Shown in pieces: positions 11,401 through 20,400 of a DNA stretch of 64,000 nucleotides (within the stretch, counting starts at the first letter, position 1; each line of letters starts with the position of its first letter). The DNA is from Crambe crambe. Lineage: Eukaryota; Porifera; Demospongiae; Poecilosclerida; Crambeidae. The stretch is from positions 9,252,582 through 9,316,581 of the forward strand of contig OZ004583.1 of NCBI GenBank assembly GCA_963924555.1, written 5' to 3'. The position numbers and the translations under genes are program-made. The notes under the pieces are model-generated. The model saw nothing but the letters and a program-made list of their open reading frames with translations. It was not told where the DNA came from and made no database searches.

Positions 11401-14400
11401 CATGCACATGCAACTTATATACCAGGCCCTTCGCTTTTCCACCGCCCCGTGAAAAAAGCAGGCCTGGTTACGAGGCTAGTCCACCTCTATCATGATTCCA
11501 GCTAGACTCGATTGTCCCACTGAGTGAGTGGACCAGAGAGTACTATGGATACCTTATGATGGCTGAACATAAGACCTACAGATGTTTCATGTTTGAATGT
11601 GTGGATGTTGCATTGCCTGGGACTCGTGGTCATCATGATGGAGGTCACTTTTACCATATCGAAGTAGTGTGTGGTTCAATGCCATGTGGTCCCTATAACA
11701 ACTACAAGGAACTCACTTGTGCAGTGTGCAGCAAGTGATATGAACTTTATTGCACATAATTATGTCTAATTACATGCCATACTGTGCATCTGGTTCCAAA
11801 AAATGGTAGGTTTTCAGGTTACTTATTCAGCTGCTGCATGTGGTAAGATAAAGTGATAAAGTCATTCATCATCATGAACTTCTCTGAACCTGGAGGGTTA
11901 GGAGGCAGAGATAAGCCGGAATGGTAAGGTCAAGAGTAGGGTGATAAGACTCATTTCATTGTGCCAGACTAAATGAACAGCTGAATAAGAGAGTTCGTTA
12001 CCATGGTTAGAGCCCTTATCATGCTGAGGGGGAACAAAAGCTACCACGTCCTAATTGGTTTTAGTATAAAAGTACTGATTCTTTCCATCTTTTTCCATTG
12101 TGCCTGTCATCAGAGAATAGGAGATGGACATTATGAAGGTGCTACTAGTGGCAATAGTCGTGCTGCAAGCAATAACTTCAATACAAGGTATATCTGTACT
12201 ATGATAGTTAAAATCACTATGGTTCATTACGTTTGCACACAGGACAGCAGCGTGTATCGAGTGGGGATGGGTCTGATGATGTAAATCGTCAGCGAGTTAG
12301 ATTCCTTCATGGACGTGATGGTCTGCCAGGAAGAGATGGTAGAGATGGACCTCCAGGTTCCCCCGGTTTCCCTGGCTTCCCTGGACACAAGGGGGAACCA
12401 GGCCATCAAGGACAAGTTGGCGAAAAGGGAGAACGTGGTATCCATGGTGATGCAGGGCCACAGGGCACCTCAGGACCCCAAGGAAATTCAGGCTTGCAAG
12501 GAGTTGCTGGACCAAAGGGAGACATGGGTCCACCAGGACGAAATGGGCTGCGTGGATTACCAGGACCAACTGGTCCTCAAGGTTTTCAAGGAGTGGCTGG
12601 ACCGAGGGGAGAGATGGGTCCACCAGGAATAAAAGGGGCTAAGGGCTCTCCCAGTCCACTGGTGGGTGGAGTCACTTACACCAGGTGGGGGAAGTCTAGC
12701 TGTCGTTCAGGGGTCAACCTAGTGTATGCTGGAAGGACTGGAATGCCCAAACATGACCAAGGAGGTGGTGCTGACTATTTGTGCATGCCCAACAATCCAC
12801 AATACAGCAACTATATACCAGGAGTACAAGGTAGCAGTCATGTGTACGGAGTGGAATATGAAGACACTATTACAGCTGGAAATGCACAACATAATGCTCC
12901 ATGTGCTGTCTGCAATGTTCCTGGCAAGTCCACCACTATCATGATTCCAGCTAGACTTGATTGTCCCACTGGGTGGACCAGAGAGTACTTTGGATATCTC
13001 ATGACTGAACATAAGATATACAGACGTTCCACGTTTGAATGCGTGGATGTTGCATTGGAGGTTATTCCTGGGACTCGTGGTCATCATGATGGAGGTCACC
13101 TTTTCCATGTTGAAGTAGTTTGTGGTTCAATGCCATGTGGTCCCTATAACAACTACAAGGAACTCACTTGTGCAGTGTGCAGCAAGTAAACTATGAACAG
13201 AAATTTTAAAAAATATTGTGTAGATAAGACATGCAACACACACTGATTTCACACTTTACTAACCTTACCCTTGATGATTGCTTGTACACGTTTATAATGA
13301 TCAGTGCTACATTTCTGAGCATTCATGAAAACAAGTGGGCAGTTTTAAGTGTGAGCATGCCCCCTGGTGGACTAGAGAAGTAAATTAGAACTTTATGAAG
13401 AAGGGCTCTTTCCTCCTTCCTTGAACACAGTGTCATAATCTTAGGCATCCAAAGAGAGTCACAACCTTACATCTTCCCAGAGGCCCAACATCTCTTCTCA
13501 TCACCCTGGCTACAATTAGGTTTCAGTGGTGGGTGGAGTCACTTACACCAGGTGGGGGAAGTCTAGTCAACCTATTGTACGCTGGAAGGACTGGAGGGTC
13601 CAAACATGACCAAGGTGGTGGTGCCAACTCCCAACAATCCGCAATTATATAGCAGGAGTACAAGGTCACAGTTATATGTACGGAGTGGAATATGAACACA
13701 CTGTTACAGCTAGCTGGAGGTGCACAACACAATGCTCCATGTGCTGTCTGCAATGTTCCTGACAAGTCCACCACTATCATGATTCCAGCTAGACTCGATT
13801 GTCCCACTGGGTGGACCAGAGAGTACTCATGGCTGAACATAAAGATTTAAGATGTGCTACATATGAATGTGTGGATATCAGCATGGAGGCAGTTCCTGGG
13901 ACTCGTGGTCATCATGATGGAGGTCACCTTTACCATGTAGAAGCTGTCTGCAGTGGAATACCATGTGGTTCCTATAACAACTACAAGGAACTCACTTGTG
14001 CAGTGTGCAGCAAGTGAAGAACACACAGTGACTGGCTACATTAGAACCATCTATAATATGTTGTGGTAAAAAATTAATGCTTCTGATTTCATACTGAGCA
14101 TGTGCAGTAGCAATTATACAAATATAAGTGGTTTCACCATCCCCAGGTGACTATAAGATCAATGTTAAAAAGGAGGAGCTGATTCAATATTTTTGCAAGG
14201 GTAAAAGTAGGCTTGAAGGACTGGCCTTGACGTGATGGAACAGATGGTGACACGCCATCAAAATGTAAGAGAATATGACCAGAGAGTGAAAATGTAAGAG
14301 AATATGACCAGATAATACGGCTAGTGGTCACTATCAAAATGACCTGATGATTGAATCACCATCAAGCCATATCCCGATTGGAAATATGACCTGACTCTAG

Positions 14401-17400
14401 CAGATGTAACATTAACAGATGGTATATGTCTGTAACCATCAACTGATTACACAATGATTGCATGACTACACGTGTACACTTAATAGATCAAAAAGGCTCG
14501 GTATAAAAGACTTTCAGCCTCATTCTATCAGAAAAGCAAAGGAGAGTTGTTATTATGAAGTTGCTATTAGTTACAATAGTTGCGCTGCAAGCAATAACTG
14601 CAATACAAGGCATGTGATAAAGTTATATTGTGTCTGTGGTCACCTTTTTTCCCTTTAAAATTGATTTCCTTAATGAACACAGGGCAGCAGCATGTATCGA
14701 GTGGGGATGGGTCTAATGACGTGAGTCGTCAGCGAGTTAGATTCCTTCATGGACGTGATGGTCTGCCGGGAAGAGATGGTAGAGATGGACCTCCAGGTTC
14801 CCCCGGATTCCCTGGCTTCCCTGGACACAAGGGAGAACCAGGCCTTCAAGGACAAGTTGCGAAAAAGGGAGAACGTGGTATCCATGGTGATCAAGGACCA
14901 CAGGGCAACGTGGGTCCACCAGGAACTAAAGGGGAACGAGGGCTAACAGGATCACCCGGTCTCCCTGGACACAAGGGAGAATCAGGCCCTCGGGGACGAA
15001 TTGGAGAAAAGGGAGAACGTGGTTTCCATGGTGATGCAGGGCCGCAGGGCACCTCAGGACCCCAAGGAAATTCAGGTTTGCAAGGAGTTGCTGGACCAAA
15101 GGGAGACATGGGTCCACCAGGACAAAATGGGCTGCGTGGATTACCAGGACCAACTGGTCCTCAAGGTTCTCAAGGAGTGGCTGGACTAAAAGGAGACATG
15201 GGTCCATCAGGAATAAAAGGGGCCAAGGGATCTCCCAGTCCACTGGTGGGTGGAGTCACTTACACAAGGTGGGGGAAGTCTAGCTGTCGTTCAGGGGTCA
15301 ACCTGGTGTATGCTGGAAGGACTGGAGGATCTTATCAAAGTCATGGAGGTGGTGTCAACTACTTGTGCATGCCCAGCAATCCACAATACAGCAATCATAT
15401 ACCAGGAGTACAAGGTTATAGTCATATATACGGAGTGGAATATGAAAACACTATTACAGCTGGAGGTGCACAACACAATGCTCCATGTGCTGTCTGCAAT
15501 GTTCCTGGCAAGTCCACCACTATCATGATTCCAGCTAGACTCAATTGTCCCACTGGGTGGACCAGAGAGTACTATGGCTACCTCATGGCTGAACATAAAG
15601 ATTCAAGACGTGCTACATATGAATGTGTGGACATCAGCATGGAGGCAGTTCCTGGGACTCGTGGTCATCATAATGGAGGTCACTTTTTCCATGTTGAAGT
15701 AGTTTGTGGTTCGATGCCATGTGGTCCCTATAACAACTACAAGGAACTCACTTGTGCAGTGTGCAGCAAGTGAAGAACACACAGTGACTGGCTACATTAG
15801 AACCATCTATAATATGTTGTGGTAAAAAATTAATGCCTCTGATTGTATATTTTTCATACTGAGCATGTGCAGTAGCAATTATAAGTGGTTTCACCATCCC
15901 CAGGTGACTATAAGATCAATGTTAAAAAGGAGGAGCTGATTCAATATTTTTACAAGGGGTAAAAGTAGGCTTGAAGGACTGGCCTTGACGTGATGGAACA
16001 GATGGTGGCACACCATCAAAATGTAAGAGAATATGACCAGATAATACAGCTAGTGGTCACCATTAAAATGACCTGATGATTGAATTGAGAGAGTGGTCAC
16101 CATCAAGCCATATACTGATTGGAAATATGCTCTAACATTAACAGATGGTATACGTCTGTAATCATCAACTGATTACATAATAATTATGATGATTCCTTAA
16201 TAGATCAAAAAACTCGATATAAAAGACTTTCAGCTTGTCTGTAGAAAAGCAAAGGAGAGTTATTATTATGAAGTTGCTACTAACTACGATAGTTGTGCTG
16301 CAAGCAATAACTGCAATACAAGGTATGTGATAAAGTTACAGTTCAGTTATCGTGTACTTCTGTTATAACAGTGGTCACCATTTTTTCTTTTCTTTTTCTT
16401 TATAATTGATTTCCTTAATGAACACAGGGCAGCAGGTGGGGATGGGTCTAATGACGTAAGTCGTCAGCAAGTTAGATTCCTTCATGGACGTGATGGTCTG
16501 CCGGGAAGAGATGGTAGAGATGGACCTCCAGGTTCCCCAGGTTTCCCTGGCTTCCCTGGACACAAGGGAGAACTAGGCCATCAAGGACAAGTTGGCGAAA
16601 AGGGAGAACGTGGTATCCGTGGTGATGCAGGGCCACAGGGCATCTCAGGACCCCAAGGAAATAGAGGTTTGCAAGGAGTTCCTGGATCGAAGGGAGACAT
16701 GGGTCCATCAGGACAAAATGGGCTGCATGGATTACCAGGTCCTCAAGGTCCTCAAGGTTCCCGAAGAGTGGCTGGACCGAAGGGAAACATGGGTCCACCA
16801 GGAATAAAAGGGGCCAAGGGATCTCCCAGTCCACTGGTGGGTGGAGTCACTTACACCAGGTGGGGAAAGTCTAGCTGTCGTTCAGGAGTCAACCTAGTGT
16901 ATGCTGGAAGGGCCGGCGCACCTTTTGAAAGCCAAGGAGGTGGTGCCAACTACTTGTGTATGCCCAACAATCCACAACATACCTGGAGTACAGGGTCAAG
17001 TCATATGTACGGAGTGGAATATGAAGGAAACATCGTACATGGAGGTGTACAACACGATGCTCCATGTGCTGTCTGCAATGTTCCTGACAAGTCCACCACT
17101 ATCATGATTCTAGCTAGACTCGATTGTCCCACTGGGTGGATCAGAGAGTACTTTGGATATCTCATGACTGAACATAAGACATACAGACGTTCTATGTTTG
17201 AATGCGTGGATGTTGCATTGGAGGCTATTCCTGGGACTCGTGGTCATCATGATGGAGGTCACTTTTACCACGTTGAAGTAGTTTGTGGTTCAATGCCATG
17301 TGGTCCCTATAACAACTACAAGGAACTCACTTGTGCAGTGTGCAGCAAGTGAAGAACAGACAGTGACTGGCTACATTAGAACCATCTACTATATTGTTGT

Positions 17401-20400
17401 GGTAAAAAATTAATGCATCTGATTGCATATTTTCATACTGAGCATGTGCAGTAGCAATTGAATAAATTATACAAATGTAGGTGAGACTATAAGGACCAAT
17501 GTTAAAAAGGAGGAGCTGATTCAATATTTTGCAAGGGGTAAGACCTGTAAGAGTTATAAAGTAGGCTTGAAGGACTAGCCTTGATGTGGAATCTATAATC
17601 ACTGGACTGGACTGGACTACTGGACTCCAAAATTTAACCACGAAAACCAATTATTGGCCTATCATTCTAACTTGCCTCAGTCCTTGTCTTGCTTTTCAAA
17701 GTCTCAAGCATGGCTATCTCTATGCTCAATGAAAAATGGACCTGGAGAGGTTATGTATCAGCCCCCTAAAGTGTGCATCATCACCAGTGGTCTGATCCAG
17801 AAAGTTTGTCATCAGGTCTGGATGTTGATCCAGAAAGGTCCTTGTAGTAAGAGTTACCTAAGCACAGAGTCCTTCAAAAGGAAGGAAATAGATTGATGGC
17901 TACAGCATAGCTAGTGTTCATTGCACATTAGCAATCCTTTCAGCTCTCTCACTGTTTCACAGTGACCTCTAGATAGTGCTTTAGGACAAGGACTGAGGCA
18001 AGTCCAGTCCAGTGATTACAGACTCCCACCTTTGACGTGATGGAACAGATGGTGGCACACTATCTAAATGTAAGAGAATATGACCAGAGAGTGAAAATGT
18101 AAGAGAATATGACCAGATAATACGGCTAGTGGTGAATTGAGAGAGTGGTCACCATCAAACCATATCCCAATTGGAAATATGATAAGATTGTATGACTAGA
18201 TTAAAAAGGCTCGGTATAAAAGACTTTCAGCTCGCCTGTCAGAAAAGCAAAGGAGAGTTGTTATTATGAAGTTGCTATTAACTACAATAGTTATGCTGCA
18301 AGCAATAAGTGCAATACAAGGTATGAGATAAAGTTACAGTTCAGTTACTGTGTCTTTGTGTACTTCTGTTATAACAGTGGTCACCTTTTTCTTTTCTTTT
18401 CTTTTTCTTTATAATTGATTTCCTTTATGCACACAGGGCAACAGCATGTATCAAGTGGGGATGGGTCTAATGACGTGAGTCATCAGCGAGTTAGGTTCCT
18501 TCATGGACGTGATGGTCTGCCAGGAAGAGATGGTAGAGATGGACCTCCAGGTTCCCCCGGTTTCCCTGGCTTCCCTGGACACAAGGGAGAACCAGGCCTT
18601 CAAGGACAAGTTGGAAAAAAAGGAGAACGTGGTTTCCGTGGTGATGCAGGACTGCAGGGCCCCTCAGGACCCCAAGGAAATAGAGGCTTGCAAGGAGTTG
18701 CTGGACCGAAGGGAGACATGGGTCCACCAGGACAAAATGGGCTGCATGGATTACCAGGACCAACTGGTCCTCAAGGTTCTCAAGGAGTGGCTGGACCGAA
18801 GGGAGACATGGGTCCACCAGGAATAAAAGGGCCCAAGGGATCTCCCAGTCCACTGGTGGGTGGAGTCACTTACACCAGGTGGGGGAAGTCTAGCTGTCGT
18901 TCAGGGGTCAACCTAGTGTACGCTGGAAGGGCTGGAGTATCCAAACATGACCAAGGAGGTGGTGTCAACTACTTGTGCATGCCCAACAATCCTGACTACA
19001 TTGCCTATATACCAGGAGTACAGGGTCACAGTTATTTGTATGGAGTGGAATATGAATTCACCGTCTCATCTGGAAGTGCACAACATAATGCTCCATGCGC
19101 TGTCTGCAATGTTCCTGACAAGTCCACCACTATCATGATTCCAGCTAAAACCACTTGTCCCACTGGGTGGACCAGAGAGTACTATGGATATCTTATGACT
19201 GAATCTAGGATCTATAAACGATTTACATTTGAATGTGTGGATGTCAACATGGAGATGGTTCCTGGGACTCGTGGTCATCATGATGCAGGTCACTTTTTCC
19301 ATGTAGAAGCAGTCTGCAGCGGAATACCATGTGGTCCCTCTGCCTATAACAACTACAAGGAACTCACTTGTGCATTGTGCAGCAAGTAACTATGAATAGA
19401 GATTGGTTATTTGTAGATAAGATATATCACTTTACTACTACTTTCTTGATTATTTCATTTCTGAGCATGCGCATGAAGTGGGCGTATCATGAAAACAGGT
19501 GGGCAGCTTCAAGTGTGAGCATGCCCCCTGGTGGACTGGAGGGACTTTATGAAGAAGGGGCTCTTTCCTCCTTCCTTGAACAGAGCATCAAAATCTTAGG
19601 CATTCAGGAAACTCCATAGAGAGTCACAACCTTACATCTTCCCAGAGGCCCAACATCTCCCTGGCTACCAGTGCCCGAGCATGGAATTTTGTAAACCACA
19701 CACACAGACACACTTCACTTGTTATGTCAACAGGTAATGTTAATTGTGTACATAAGTCACATATGCTATGTGTATCAGTATCAAAAATTTTTTCCTTTAA
19801 AATAAACACTCTTTCTGGTTTTAAAGCCACCCCACCTTCACTCCAGAATAAGACTACATGCTAGAGCATGCCAAATAAATCCCCCCATATAATTCTCTTA
19901 CTTTTTCTTTCTGTCGATGGTGCCTATGTTGGAGCCCCCCTGAAGAGAGAGCTGGTCCAGGTTGTTGTTCAAATGTTTCAACATCTTATGCTGCTCCTCT
20001 CTGTAAATCTCCTCCACCTTACGACTCCCAAACTTGTCTCCCCCACTCACAATATTCTGTCAGTTGAAGGACACACACAAGTAACCGGAAGTGAAGGAAA
20101 GGATGCAATTAAACTCACCCTATCCAGCATTTTCTTGCGTGCTTGCAACTCTCTTCGGACCACTGCCTCTTGCTCCTCTGGGTTGCCAAGCTAGAGGACA
20201 GATTTGAATGACCAACTCCTATAACGTCTGTTCTTCCATACCCCACCCACTAACACTCCCCACCCCCTACAATCCTGCCAAACCCACTCACCAAATGCAT
20301 GCATGATCACATGACACTCCACTTCTGCCACACCTCCTCCTGCCCACTCACCCAATGTGTATCATATCTCCACACAGATCACATGACATTCATGTGATAT

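Noticed and set aside
11112-14017. Fragments A and B as extra C-terminal exons of collagens 2 and 3
   Set aside because: Both are frameshifted inside the domain and the upstream genes already end with their own stop codons. Kept as pseudogenes, although a TTTCAG just before each leaves a small doubt.
17654-17896. 80-residue open frame between collagens 5 and 6
   Set aside because: It lies wholly inside the non-autonomous MITE and matches no protein I recognise.
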